DNA from: Hasllibacter sp. MH4015
GTDB taxonomy: Bacteria; Pseudomonadota; Alphaproteobacteria; Rhodobacterales; Rhodobacteraceae
DNA length: 64,000 nucleotides
NCBI RefSeq assembly: GCF_020177575.1
Contig: NZ_JAHTBK010000001.1
Coordinates: 3,302,001 to 3,366,000, forward strand
Reading direction: 5' to 3'
Shown here: piece by piece, positions 49,092-59,200 of the stretch
How positions within the stretch are numbered: position 1 is the stretch's first letter
Layout of the letters: each line of letters starts with the position of its first letter
Program-made: the position numbers and the translations under genes
The notes under the pieces: model-generated
The model's database searches: none
The model's input: only the letters and a program-made list of their open reading frames with translations
Told to the model about the DNA's origin: nothing

Positions 49092-50788
49092 GCACACTTG
49101 GTTTCATCATGATGTGCCACACCGCGCTGGACCGCGCGGCTCAGGTGGCGCGCCATTGGGCCGAGCGTGATTGCCCCGTCGTCATCCATGTGGACAAGCG
49201 CGTGTCGCGGGACCGATTCAACGGCCTGAAGCGCGCCGTGGGCGATCTGGAGAACGTCAAGTTTTCCCGCAGGCACAAATGCGAGTGGGGAACATGGTCC
49301 CTCGTCGCGGCCAGCCAGACGGCGGGCGAGATGATGTTGGAGGAGTTTCCAGGCGTCCGGCACGTCTATCTCGCTTCCGGTTCCTGCCTTCCGCTGCGCC
49401 CGGTGGATGAATTGCGCGCCTACCTCGCCGCGCGTCCGATGACGGATTTCATCGAAAGCGTCACGATCCGCGATGTGGATTGGACGATCGACGGCCTGAA
49501 CACGGAACGCTTCCAACTGCGCTTTCCCTTCTCTTGGAAACGGCACCGGTTCCTGTTTGATCGTTACGTGGAATTGCAGCGCCGCGTGGGCTTCAAGCGC
49601 AAATTGCCCGAGGGGTTGCAGCCGCATCTGGGCAGCCAATGGTGGTGCCTCAGCCGCCAGACGCTCAGCGCGATCCTCCACGATCAACGGCGGCAGGATT
49701 TCGACCGGTATTTCAAGCTCGTTTGGATCCCCGACGAAAGTTACTACCAGACGCTTGTGCGCAACTATTCCCGCAACATAGAAAGCCGGTCCCTGACCCT
49801 GTCGAAGTTTGATTTTCAAGGCAAACCCCACGTGTTCTATGACGACCACTTGCACCTGCTTCGTCGGTCAGACTGTTTCGTGGCGCGCAAGATCTGGCCC
49901 AAGGCGGACCGTCTCTATCACACGTTCCTGAGTGACGAGGGGGCGAACGCGCGGATGGCCGAACCGACGCCGGGCAAGATCGACCGGGTTTTCGCCAAGG
50001 CGCTGGAGCGTCGGACGCGTGGGCGGCCCGGTTTGTACATGCAAAGCCGCTATCCCAACAACGATTGGGAGAACGGCAAGACCGCGGCGACATATTCGGT
50101 TTTCCACGGGTTCAACGACTTGTTTCTGGATTTTGAGCCCTGGTTGTCGCGACGGCTCGGTGCATCGGTTCACGGCAACCTGTTCGACCCAAAACGGGCT
50201 CGATTCGCAGGGGACGCGGATACCTATGCAGGGTCCCTGTCCTGCGCGCCGGCCTTGCGGGATTACAATCCGGAGCGGTTTCTCACCAATCTGATCTGGA
50301 ACACGCGCGGGGAACGGCAGGTCTTCATGTTCGGCCCGCAAGACAACCAGCGCCCCGGCGCCTTCATGGCCAGCGACAGCAATGCCCAGATCAGCGTGAT
50401 AACCGGGGCCTGGGCCGTTCGCCTGTTCACGGCCAATCGCAATTTTGGGGATATCCGGACGGAAGCCGCCCGCCTGCAACGCCGAGAGGTGGAGTTCGTG
50501 AATACGCTCCGCCACGTGCGCAGCCGCGCGGAAATCCGCATCTGGTCCCTCGCGGAGTTCATCGAGGAACCGATGGAAAATCTGCAACGCATCCTTGATG
50601 CGATGGAAGGCGCGCAGGCCAGCCGCCTGACGGAAGCGCCGCGGATGGCAAACCTAGATGGATTGCCGAAGTTCCTGCAAAACCTCAAGAACCAGGGGAT
50701 GAACCCCTTCGCCGTGGGGGATTTCCCGCAAGAGGGCATGGCCCCGCTTCCGACCGATGCCGACAGCCGCCCTTACCTGGTGAGATAA
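49088..50788 (+). CDS. Core-2/I-branching (GT14-like) beta-1,6-N-acetylglucosaminyltransferase family protein with extra C-terminal domain
   Basis: A 566-residue protein. Residues 1-260 match the Branch type: GFIMMCHTALDRAAQVARHW, VIHVDKRVSRDRF, YLASGSCLPLRPVDEL and WWCLSRQTLSAIL. The C-terminal half (about 290-566) resembles a domain found fused to this enzyme in Rhodobacterales (DUF5927/DUF5928, from memory). Reported relatives are annotated as beta-1,6-GlcNAc transferases, but the substrate here is unknown. ATG overlaps the previous stop. Confidence 0.78.
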   Translation: MSTLGFIMMCHTALDRAAQVARHWAERDCPVVIHVDKRVSRDRFNGLKRAVGDLENVKFSRRHKCEWGTWSLVAASQTAGEMMLEEFPGVRHVYLASGSCLPLRPVDELRAYLAARPMTDFIESVTIRDVDWTIDGLNTERFQLRFPFSWKRHRFLFDRYVELQRRVGFKRKLPEGLQPHLGSQWWCLSRQTLSAILHDQRRQDFDRYFKLVWIPDESYYQTLVRNYSRNIESRSLTLSKFDFQGKPHVFYDDHLHLLRRSDCFVARKIWPKADRLYHTFLSDEGANARMAEPTPGKIDRVFAKALERRTRGRPGLYMQSRYPNNDWENGKTAATYSVFHGFNDLFLDFEPWLSRRLGASVHGNLFDPKRARFAGDADTYAGSLSCAPALRDYNPERFLTNLIWNTRGERQVFMFGPQDNQRPGAFMASDSNAQISVITGAWAVRLFTANRNFGDIRTEAARLQRREVEFVNTLRHVRSRAEIRIWSLAEFIEEPMENLQRILDAMEGAQASRLTEAPRMANLDGLPKFLQNLKNQGMNPFAVGDFPQEGMAPLPTDADSRPYLVR

Positions 50789-50791
50789 TCC

Positions 50792-52228
50792 ATGACCCGC
50801 CGCTACGACGCCTTTGTTTTGTTCGCAGAGATGCGCACCGGGTCGAATTACCTTGAGGATTCGCTCAACGCCTTCCCGGATATCAATTGCCTGGGGGAGG
50901 TTTATAACCCCACGTTCCTTGGCCATCACAACACGTTCGAGCTTCACGGCTATGACATGGACCGAAGGGAGCAGGACCCCCTTGGCCTGTTGCAAGCGAT
51001 CATCGAGAATGCGGATGATGCCCTGCCCGGTTTTCGCCTGTTCCACGACCATGACGATAGGGTGGTGGAGCGGATCTTGCCCGACCCGCGCATCGCCAAG
51101 ATTATCCTGACCCGCAATCCTTTGGACAGCTATGTCAGCCGCAAGATCGCCAGCGCCACGGGGCAATGGCGCCTCACCGACATGAAGCACGCGAAGACCG
51201 CGAAGGTGCGGTTCGACGCGCCGGAATTCGCGGAGATGCTGAACAAGTTGCAGGCCTTCCAGGACCACCTGAGGCGCGGGATGCAGACAAGTGGCCAAGT
51301 GCCGTTCCTGATCCGGTACGAAGATATCAACGACCCTGATGTCCTCAACGGAATGGCGGCATTCCTTGGGTCGGAACACGTGGTCGAAAGCACCTCCAAG
51401 AAGCTGAAAAAGCAAAACCCCAGCCCCCTGCGCGACAAGGTGGATAATTACGACGAGATGGTCGCAGCGATCGGGGATCTGGATCGGTTCGGGCTCGACA
51501 CCTCGCCAGAATTGGAACCGGACCGCGCCCCGCAGGTGCCGAATTTCGTGGCCCACCCGACGCGCGGCCTTCTCTTTTGCCCGATCAAGGGAGCGCCAGA
51601 AAACGCGGTGCTCGACTGGATGGGCAAGCTCGACGGCGTCGGCAGGGACAAGCTGATCCGCAAGATGAGCCAGAAACAATTGCGCCAATGGATGAAGGAC
51701 AATCAGGGGTTTCGCAGCTTCAGCGTCCTGCGGCATCCGGTGGGCCGCGCTTACGCGGTCTTCAACCGCTTCATCCTGCCCGATGATCGGCCCATGTATG
51801 CCGATCCGCGCAAGACGTTGCGGCAAAGATACAAGGTGCCGATCCCCAACAAGGCACCGGGCGGCGATTGGTCCGACAACGACCAGAAGGCCGCGTTTCT
51901 TGGCTTCATCGGGTTCTTGAAGGGGAACTTGGCGGGTCAGACCAGCGTAAGGGTCGATCAGGCCTGGGCCACGCAAACGGCAATCCTGCAAGGGATTTCA
52001 CAGGTGATGATCCCGCAGCATCTGATCCACGAAGACCAGATGAAATCGTTCCTGCCGGAGCTTGCGCGGCAAGTAGGTGTTGAGGATGTGCCGGACGTTG
52101 TTGGTGAAGCGATGCCGGGCGCGCACCCGCTGAAGTCCGTCTATGACGGCAAGATCGAGCAGCAGCTAATCGACATTTACCGACGCGACTATATCGGGTT
52201 CGGATTTCCCCGCTGGAACCGGCAATAG
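50792..52228 (+). CDS. Two-domain sulfotransferase
   Basis: A 478-residue protein with apparently two sulfotransferase folds. The first (1-230) has the PAPS 5'-phosphate-type motif EMRTGSNYLEDSL, as in NodH/Stf0, and a 3'-phosphate motif ILTRNPLDSYVSRKI. The second (about 260-478) has LFCPIKGAPENAVLDWM and FSVLRHPVGRAYAVFNRF, like Sulfotransfer_2. It is three bases after the GT14-like gene, pointing to sulfation of the polysaccharide. PAP made by it would be recycled by CysQ. Confidence 0.82.
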   Translation: MTRRYDAFVLFAEMRTGSNYLEDSLNAFPDINCLGEVYNPTFLGHHNTFELHGYDMDRREQDPLGLLQAIIENADDALPGFRLFHDHDDRVVERILPDPRIAKIILTRNPLDSYVSRKIASATGQWRLTDMKHAKTAKVRFDAPEFAEMLNKLQAFQDHLRRGMQTSGQVPFLIRYEDINDPDVLNGMAAFLGSEHVVESTSKKLKKQNPSPLRDKVDNYDEMVAAIGDLDRFGLDTSPELEPDRAPQVPNFVAHPTRGLLFCPIKGAPENAVLDWMGKLDGVGRDKLIRKMSQKQLRQWMKDNQGFRSFSVLRHPVGRAYAVFNRFILPDDRPMYADPRKTLRQRYKVPIPNKAPGGDWSDNDQKAAFLGFIGFLKGNLAGQTSVRVDQAWATQTAILQGISQVMIPQHLIHEDQMKSFLPELARQVGVEDVPDVVGEAMPGAHPLKSVYDGKIEQQLIDIYRRDYIGFGFPRWNRQ

Positions 52229-52693
52229 TCAGGCGGCGGCGCTCGTCTCGATGTCGGTCAGAAGTGTGTAGAGCGTGCTGGGGTCGTTATTGGCGCGGAG
52301 TTTTGCGCACAGATCCTCGTTGCGCAGGGTGCGGGAGACGAGCGCGAGCGCTTTGAGGTGGTCTACGCCGGAATCCACCGGCGCAAGCAGTGTGAAGATC
52401 AGGTCGACCGGTTGCCGGTCGGCGGCGTCGAAATCAATCGGGCGGTCCAGCCGCACGAATACACCGAAAACGTCCTCCAAACCCGCAAGGCGGGCATGGG
52501 GCAGGGCAATACCGTGGCCCACACCGGTGGGGCCAAGGCTTTCCCGTTCCTGAAGCGCGTCGAAGATCCGTGCTGCGGGGATGTCGGCGCGCGTTTCGGC
52601 CAGCTCCGCGAGGGCTTGCAGGAGGCGTTTTTTGCTGCTGACGTCCGAGACGACTTTCACAGCCTGCGGTGCAAGCAAGGTCGAAAGGTCCAT
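52229..52693 (-). CDS. ptsN: Nitrogen regulatory PTS protein EIIA-Ntr
   Basis: A 154-residue EIIA domain of the nitrogen phosphotransferase chain. The phosphorylated histidine is in GIALPHAR (about 66). GVGHGIALPH and LLAPVDSGVDHLKALA fit the family. The ATG at 52693 has GGGGA eight bases upstream; TTG at 52699 is less likely. It is 53 bases after hpf and converges with the sulfotransferase gene. Confidence 0.93.
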   Translation of the reverse strand: MDLSTLLAPQAVKVVSDVSSKKRLLQALAELAETRADIPAARIFDALQERESLGPTGVGHGIALPHARLAGLEDVFGVFVRLDRPIDFDAADRQPVDLIFTLLAPVDSGVDHLKALALVSRTLRNEDLCAKLRANNDPSTLYTLLTDIETSAAA

Positions 52694-52746
52694 GTCCAAT
52701 TCCCCACGTGTCTGGCATGCGGAGGGACCGTTCGGCCCCTGGCGAT

Positions 52747-53322
52747 TTAGCTGGTCGAAGGGTCAATCCAGCCGACGTTCCCGTCATCCCGGCGGTAGAC
52801 CACGTTGACCCGGTCGTGTCCTTCGTTTCGGAACACCAGAAGCGGCGCGCCGGCAATTTCCATCTGCATCACCGCTTCCCCGACGGAGAGGGACGGGATG
52901 GCGGTCTCCATCTCGGCCACGATGATCGGTTGCAGAGATTCGGGTTCCGCATCTTCGTCGGCCCCCTCGGATGAGGCGAGGATATAAGAGGCGCCGCCGT
53001 AGACATCAATGGGTTGCTGGCGCGCCTTGTGATGATCCTTCAGACGCCGCTTGTAACGGCGCAACTGCTTCTCCAGCTTGTCGGCCGTCGTCTCAAAGGC
53101 GGCATAGATTTCGTGGGCGTGTCCTTTCGCTGATGCGGTCAGGCCGGTGGACAGATGCACGGTGGTTTCACACACGAATTCGGACCCGGACTTGGAAAAA
53201 ATTACCGTCGCATCGGTCGGGCGCTCGGCGTATTTCTCCGCGATGCCGCCCAGGTTGTCCTGCACATGGGTTTGCAGAGACTGGCCGATCTCGATCTGTT
53301 TTCCGCTGATCTGATACCGCAT
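52747..53322 (-). CDS. hpf: Ribosome hibernation promoting factor, long form
   Basis: A 191-residue long HPF that dimerises ribosomes into 100S particles in stationary phase. The N-terminal beta-alpha domain (1-100) contains GKQIEIGQSLQTHVQ and KQLRRYKRRLKDH, and the C-terminal dimerisation domain (about 135-190) ends VYRRDDGNVGWIDPSTS. GGAGGTTTC precedes the ATG. rpoN, often found between lptB and hpf, is missing here. Confidence 0.93.
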   Translation of the reverse strand: MRYQISGKQIEIGQSLQTHVQDNLGGIAEKYAERPTDATVIFSKSGSEFVCETTVHLSTGLTASAKGHAHEIYAAFETTADKLEKQLRRYKRRLKDHHKARQQPIDVYGGASYILASSEGADEDAEPESLQPIIVAEMETAIPSLSVGEAVMQMEIAGAPLLVFRNEGHDRVNVVYRRDDGNVGWIDPSTS

Positions 53323-53355
53323 GAAACCTCCGTCTTTTGTGGGTGTTCACAGACA

Positions 53356-53371
53356 TGTGCACGCGTGCACA
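53356..53371. promoter_or_regulatory. Perfect 16-base palindrome upstream of hpf
   Basis: TGTGCACGCGTGCACA is a perfect inverted repeat lying 34 bases before the hpf start. It could be an operator for an unknown dimeric regulator or a hairpin in the hpf leader. No known regulator is assigned. Confidence 0.5.
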
Positions 53372-53406
53372 AAACTGCAAACTTTTGATTTTTTTGAATT
53401 TTCAAG

Positions 53407-53433
53407 ATATAGGTGATCCGGTGCATTCGCAAG
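53407..53433 (-). promoter_or_regulatory. Possible RpoH-like promoter of hpf-ptsN
   Basis: On the minus strand CTTG (53430-53433) and CCTATAT (53407-53413) are separated by 16 bases, one or two shorter than the heat-shock consensus. It sits about 85 bases before the hpf start, with an A/T-rich tract and the palindrome downstream. Weak evidence. Confidence 0.35.
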
Positions 53434-53520
53434 GCGGCACCAATCGGACCTGGATGAAGCAAATGCAACCATCACCCTCATTTGGCGACGAGTCGGGACC
53501 GTCTGTCAACGAAAACCGGG

Positions 53521-54270
53521 TTAAGATATGCGGAAGCTCTGGCCGAGATAGACGCGTCGCACGTTCTCGTCCTTGACCACTTCGTCCGCCGTGCCGGACA
53601 TGATGATCGCCCCGTCATGGAGGATGTAGGCACGATCCACGATGGCGAGCGTCTCTTGCACGTTGTGGTCGGTAATCAGAACGCCAATGCCGCGGGTCTT
53701 CAATTCCGCCACGAGCGCGCGAATGTCACCCACGGCAATGGGGTCCACGCCCGCGAAAGGTTCATCCAGAAGGACGTAGCGGGGATCGGAGGCAAGGCAG
53801 CGCGCGATTTCCACCCGGCGACGTTCGCCCCCGGACAGGGACAGCGCGGGCGCGCGGCGCAGATGTTCGATCGAAAATTCGCTCAACAAGGCTTCCAGCC
53901 GGTCGCGCCGTTTTTTGCGCTTGGGTTCAACAACTTCGAGGATCGCCTTGATGTTATCCTCGACGCTGAGGCCCCGAAAGATCGACATTTCCTGTGGAAG
54001 ATAGCCAACGCCAGCCCGTGCGCGGCGGTACATCGGGAACAGGGTCACATCCTGCCCGTCGATGGTCACGCGGCCCCCGTCGGGCGTGATCAGTCCAGCT
54101 ATACAGTAGAACGACGTCGTCTTGCCCGACCCGTTAGGCCCAAGAAGGGCGACAACCTCGCCCCGGTTCAACTCAAGCGTGACGTCGCGGATCACGGGTC
54201 GTTTGCGATAGCTTTTGCGCAGCTTGTGGACGCGCAGGCCCGCAGAGCCTTCTGTGACGTCGAGCGTCAT
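53521..54270 (-). CDS. lptB: LPS export ABC transporter ATP-binding protein LptB
   Basis: A 249-residue ABC ATPase that powers LPS extraction from the inner membrane with LptFG. Walker A GPNGSGKT is at about 44-51, signature LSGGE near 144, and Walker [10 protein letters not shown] near 164. The start overlaps the lptA stop (TAATG). It is followed by a 198-base gap before hpf with no rpoN. Confidence 0.96.
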   Translation of the reverse strand: MTLDVTEGSAGLRVHKLRKSYRKRPVIRDVTLELNRGEVVALLGPNGSGKTTSFYCIAGLITPDGGRVTIDGQDVTLFPMYRRARAGVGYLPQEMSIFRGLSVEDNIKAILEVVEPKRKKRRDRLEALLSEFSIEHLRRAPALSLSGGERRRVEIARCLASDPRYVLLDEPFAGVDPIAVGDIRALVAELKTRGIGVLITDHNVQETLAIVDRAYILHDGAIIMSGTADEVVKDENVRRVYLGQSFRIS

Positions 54271-54752
54271 TATTCGCCGCCGCCCAGAACCGTGCGCACC
54301 CGCCCATCGACCGACCCGTTCCCGGTCGTCATGTTCACGACCATCCGGTCACCTGCAATTGCCGTCGGTCCCTGCGTCACAAGAACATCGCCGGTCAGCG
54401 TAAGAAGCGCGGAGGCGACATCGAACCGGGCCGATCCCCCTTCGGCTGCATCCGATCCGCGGGTCACGAGAACACCGCCTGTGGCAATCACTTCGCGCAC
54501 GTCCTGGGTGCCGTCAGTAGCATAAACAATTCGCACGGACCCTGCCGCCATCCGCATATCGCCCTGCACAACGATCACATTGCCGGAAAACACCGCCTCG
54601 CCGGTGGATTGGTCCACGGACAGGCTATCGGCGGTTACTTCGACGGGTTGTCGACTGTCATAGGCGACGCCGCCGAACCCGATATTGACCTGTGCCGAAA
54701 CGGGAGCCGCGATCAAAAGGGCCAAACCCAAAAGAGCAATGAAACGGTGCAT
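54270..54752 (-). CDS. lptA: LPS transport periplasmic protein LptA
   Basis: A 160-residue periplasmic bridge protein with a signal peptide ([20 protein letters not shown]) and a beta-jellyroll OstA domain, visible as [20 protein letters not shown] and [15 protein letters not shown]. It lies nine bases after lptC. Confidence 0.9.
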   Translation of the reverse strand: MHRFIALLGLALLIAAPVSAQVNIGFGGVAYDSRQPVEVTADSLSVDQSTGEAVFSGNVIVVQGDMRMAAGSVRIVYATDGTQDVREVIATGGVLVTRGSDAAEGGSARFDVASALLTLTGDVLVTQGPTAIAGDRMVVNMTTGNGSVDGRVRTVLGGGE

Positions 54753-54761
54753 GAAAACCTC

Positions 54762-55358
54762 TTAACCCTGCGGGTCGTATAGCATCCGGACGGAGCCGTT
54801 GAAACGCACGATTGCTTCACCTTGATCGCCGGAAAGCTCCATGCTGTCTGCCGTGATCTCCAGCCCCGGTCCGGTAACGATGACAGGCGTGGGCGCGGAC
54901 AGGTCGACGCGGTTGAGCGCCACGAGCAGCCGATCACTGTTCATCCGGTAGCCGAGGGAGGATTCCAGCGTCACACCATCGGAAAGCGTCGCCACCTGAC
55001 GGGCCATGTCGATATTCCCAAGCGCGGCGATGACGCTGACATAATCCTGCTGGTTGAGGTCCAGGCGCCCCTCCACCCCCTGGGCGCGGATCTGTTCGGT
55101 CTGTCCGGATGCGGCGGACACGGCCTCGGCCACCAAGACAAGCGCCTGATCGTCGCCAAGCACCCCGGCGAAACGCGGCTCCGTCACGCGTTGTTCGCGC
55201 GTGATCTGGTCGATATCGACCTCCGCATAGGGCAGTGCCGCGTCCGGGTCCGGCGAGCCGGAGAGCAGGAAAAGGCTCGACAACAGGGCCAACGCGATCA
55301 GCGGCAAGGTGACTTTCACCCAGACGACGGCGTTGGAATAGAAGTTGTCGCGGGCCAT
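54762..55358 (-). CDS. lptC: LPS export protein LptC
   Basis: A 198-residue bitopic inner-membrane protein with one N-terminal helix (about 12-33) and a periplasmic domain related to LptA. The helix is WVKVTLPLIALALLSSLFLL. The ATG at 55358 is used; GTG 55361 is the alternative. It follows rnd by 15 bases. Confidence 0.85.
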   Translation of the reverse strand: MARDNFYSNAVVWVKVTLPLIALALLSSLFLLSGSPDPDAALPYAEVDIDQITREQRVTEPRFAGVLGDDQALVLVAEAVSAASGQTEQIRAQGVEGRLDLNQQDYVSVIAALGNIDMARQVATLSDGVTLESSLGYRMNSDRLLVALNRVDLSAPTPVIVTGPGLEITADSMELSGDQGEAIVRFNGSVRMLYDPQG

Positions 55359-55373
55359 CACACGCGCCCCTGA

Positions 55374-55985
55374 TCAGTGAGAGAAGATGTCCATCTCGGG
55401 CCACCCGGCAAGGTCGAGTTTCGCACGGGTGGGCAGAAACTCAAAACACGCCTGCGCGATGTCGGTCCGATCCTCTCGCGCCAGCATCGCATCCAACTTC
55501 TCCTTTATGGCGTGAAGGTAGAGCACGTCGGAGGCGGCGTAGGATTTCTGCGCCTCGGTCAACGTGTCCGCCCCCCAGTCGGAGCTTTGCTGCTGCTTGG
55601 AAATGTCGATGGCCAGCAATTCCTGGAGTAGGTTTTTCAGGCCATGGCGATCGGTGTAAGTGCGGACGAGTTTGGACGCGATTTTGGTGCAATAGACGGG
55701 CGCGGTAAGGGCGCCGAAGGCGTGGTACATCACCGCGATATCGAAACGCCCGAAGTGAAAGAGTTTCAGCGTATCGGGATCTTCCAGAAGGCGCGCAAGG
55801 TTGGGGGCCGCATCCTGACCCTTGGCGACCTGGATCAGATGCGCGTCGCCGTCACCGTCGGACACTTGGATCACACAGAGCCGGTCGCGGTGGGGGTTGA
55901 GGCCCATCGTCTCACAATCAATGGCAACGATTGGGCCAAGCGACAGGTCATCGGGCAGATCGTTCTGATACAGATGGATCGTCAT
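55374..55985 (-). CDS. rnd: Ribonuclease D family 3'-5' exonuclease, short form
   Basis: A 203-residue DEDDy exonuclease. Exo I IDCETMGLNP is at about 23-32, Exo II FHFGRFDIAVMY near 77, and Exo III SYAASDVLYLHAI near 155. It contains only the catalytic domain, with no HRDC domains as in E. coli RNase D (375 residues). The start at 55985 is chosen because the longer frame to 56189 runs into the tRNA. Confidence 0.88.
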   Translation of the reverse strand: MTIHLYQNDLPDDLSLGPIVAIDCETMGLNPHRDRLCVIQVSDGDGDAHLIQVAKGQDAAPNLARLLEDPDTLKLFHFGRFDIAVMYHAFGALTAPVYCTKIASKLVRTYTDRHGLKNLLQELLAIDISKQQQSSDWGADTLTEAQKSYAASDVLYLHAIKEKLDAMLAREDRTDIAQACFEFLPTRAKLDLAGWPEMDIFSH

Positions 55986-56108
55986 GGTCGCGTCCCCTCC
56001 GTCGGGAAATGGCAATCGAAACGGTGGACGGGGAAGAGTTGGCCTTTCGGGACAATTTCCAAGAAAATTGCCCTGCTGGCCCCTGACACTTTCTTCGAAA
56101 GTGCAGGT

Positions 56109-56195
56109 TGGTGCCCAGGAGAGGACTCGAACCTCCACGTCCATACAGACACCAGCACCTGAAGCTGGCGCGTCTACCAATTCCGCCACCTGGGC
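56109..56195 (-). tRNA. tRNA-Leu (anticodon CAG)
   Basis: An 87-base sequence with acceptor stem GCCCAGG/CCTGGGC and encoded CCA end. D arm AATTGGTAGACGC, anticodon stem CCAGC/GCTGG with loop TTCAGGT (anticodon CAG), a long class-II variable arm, and T-loop GTTCGAGTC. The long variable arm and G-rich D loop fit leucine. Confidence 0.96.
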
Positions 56196-56237
56196 AGGTG
56201 TCGTGAGAGCGGCTGATATATCCGGTTTGCGGGGCCG

Positions 56238-59200
56238 TCAATAGTCCTGCTCGAAGAAGATGCCGATGCTGGAGCCGCCGCCCGATCCGACCGACCCGCG
56301 GGCGGTGATATTAGGCGTGAGATCGATGTTGAGCGACAAATCAGCCTCCCCCTCCGCGTTGATCGTGACATCGGTATAGATGTTCTCGGACAGGTAGCGG
56401 CCCGCGGTGACGGCGGCGTTGCCCTCCGCGTCGGTGCTGAGGTCCAGATCGTCGAGACCCAGCCCGTCACGCAGCTCCGCAATGAACCCCGAATTGGTGG
56501 AGCCACCGGCAAGGGAAGTTGCGGCATCGGCCAGTTGCAACAGTTGCAGTGGGGACAGGCCCGAGACCGACCGCCCGAAGAGCAGTTGGGCCAATACCTC
56601 ATCCTCTGGCAGGGCCGGATTCGAGGAGAATGAGATTTCAGGCCCTGAGATGGGGCCTGTCATCCTGACGATGACCTGGTACCCCGATGCCATGCTTACC
56701 GCGGTCAGGCGCAAGTAAGGATTGAAGCTTCCCTGAAGCGTCACCGAGCTGTCGATGAAGTCCAGACGTGTTCCGAGGATGGAGAGCCGACCCCGGATCA
56801 GCTCGAATTGACCTGTCGGAATGACATTGGCCGCGGTGCCGAATATCCGGAGTGTTCCGCCGAATTCCGCGTCGATGCCGCGTCCGCGCAGGAAGATGCG
56901 CCCTGGCGCGTTGACTGTAATGTCGAGGCCGGTTGTCGCGCTGCCACGCCCGCCGCCACTGCCCCGCCCCCCCAGAAGACCGGCGAAGCGGCGGGTCTGC
57001 CGTTCGGCGGGGGTTTCGCCCAGGTGGCGGATATCGGGAATCGCGGCGCTTCCAGCTAGGCTTGCTTCCGGCACGCGGATCTCCGACTCGCCCAAGGTGA
57101 CGGTGCCGCTGATCTGCGGTCGCCGGGCGATCGGGCCGGAAACGGTTAGATCAGCCGTTTCGATACGCGCATCGTAAAGTGTCGGGTCGACAAGCCGCGC
57201 ATCGCGCAGGCCGACATTGATCTGTCCGTCAAGACCGGGGGAGGCGAGGTTGATGGAGCCGGCGGCCGTTACCTGCCCGCCCGTCGACAATGTGCCGTTG
57301 GCGTTCAAGGAAAGGCGCCCGCCCGAAACCTGACCATTCAGCCCGACATTTTCGATGGCCAGTGCGTATGTCGGCACGGCGATCCGCGTATTGCCGGACG
57401 ACAGCGTGCCGGAGACAGCGCCAAGGCCGGGTTGTCCGCGCATGGCGAGGTTGAATGACAACGTTCCGCGGATGGAACGGGGACGGATGAACCGATTGGC
57501 CAGCGCAAGGGGCGCGGTGCCTGTCGCCGTGATGTTGACGCTGCCATCGGGGCGACCGACCTCCCCGTTGACGGAGGCTTGCATTCCGCCGGGCCCGCCA
57601 AGATCGGCGTCGATGTTCCAGGGGCCGGTCCCCTCCCGCGTGATCATGGCATCGGCAGAGACAGGACCGGAAAGCGCGTCGGTGAACAGCCCTACATTCG
57701 CAAGGCGCGCGTTGACGTCAGCACGGCTGCTGTTCGGACCGATCTGCGCTGTGCCGTTCACGTTGAGCGCGCCGTTGGACAGCGTGAGATCCTGCAAGTC
57801 CAGTACCCCGTCGCGCCGGGTGGCGGTGGCCGTCAGCGTCGTACGTCCCGCCGTAAGGCCCGCCGGAATCGCATCGCCCAGATTCAGGTCCCGAGCGGAT
57901 GCATCAAGGTCCAGCGCGAAGTCGGTCGTTTCCGCATCGAATGTGCCAGAGATATCGGCAGCGATCTCGTTCGGGCCGGACAGTGTGGCGGTCACGTCGA
58001 AGGGGGCCGTACCCTCCCGCGCCACATCTGCGGCAATCGTGACGGGACCGGACATTACGTCAGTGAACAACCCCACATCTTCGAGGGCAAATTGCACCGA
58101 AGCGCTGGTATCTCCGGAAGAGAGAGAAGCCGCCCCCGTCAGGGTCAGTTCCGCGTTGTCGAGCCGAATTGCCTGCGCTTGAAGCCCCTCGGTGTCACGG
58201 ACGACCTGCGCGGCCAGGCGTGTCTCCCCTGCGAACAATTCGGGTGGCAAGCCATCGACGAATTGCATGTCATTCCCGGTTCCGCCAATCGTCAGATCGA
58301 ATTGCCCGGACAGCGGCTTCACCTGGCCGGACACTGTCAGTGCCGCGCTGCCCGCCAATGGCTGCCCGGCAATCGCGGCGAACCGCTCCAGCGCGCCGAT
58401 ACTGGCCGTCAGATCAAGCCCGACACTGATCTCCTCACCCACCGTCTGGCCCGATGCGCCACCTTCGAGGGTCACATCACCGGCCACGACGGACAGGTCC
58501 GACAAGATGACGGGAGCGTTCGTGACCCACGACATCTGCGCGCTGATCCCGAGGGTCCCGCCAAGGGCTTCCGCCATGGCGGGATCGGCATGTTCGACGC
58601 CGTTCAGAGCCGTGTTGAAATTCGCCGTCGCGGCCTCGATGCCCGCGGATGTCAGGGCGACCGCGCCCTCAAGGGACAGGGCCGCACCGGCGATGGACAG
58701 GTCGTCGATTGCGAGGTTGTCCAGATCGGCGGTCAGGGCATATTCGTCCCCGTCATTTCGATCATAGACCAGGGCAAGGGACGCGCCGGAAATCCGGGCA
58801 TCGGCCCCGCCGGACGGAAGACGGACGACATTCCCGTTGGGGGGCCGGATCTCTCCCGTCAGGTTGACCCGTTCCGGCAGACCCTGGCCATTGATGGCAA
58901 GGTCCCCCTCCAGGGTCAGCGCGGCGGAGGTCAGGCGCAACGCCTCAAGCTCCACCCCGCCGCTCAGGGTCTGGCGAACCTGCGCTTGCAACTGCACATC
59001 GTTGCCGAAGAATTCCCGGTAATCGGGCAAAAGCAGCGGGGAGATATCGCCCCCGATATCCGCGACAATCAATTGCTCACCCGCGTCGCTGCGCGCGGAG
59101 ATGACGGTGCCCGTAATCCGGTCGCGTCCGTCGGTGGCCAGCGCAATCTCTGCCGTGAAGTCGTCCACCGGGCCTTCACCGGCAATCTGCAGGCGCAAAT

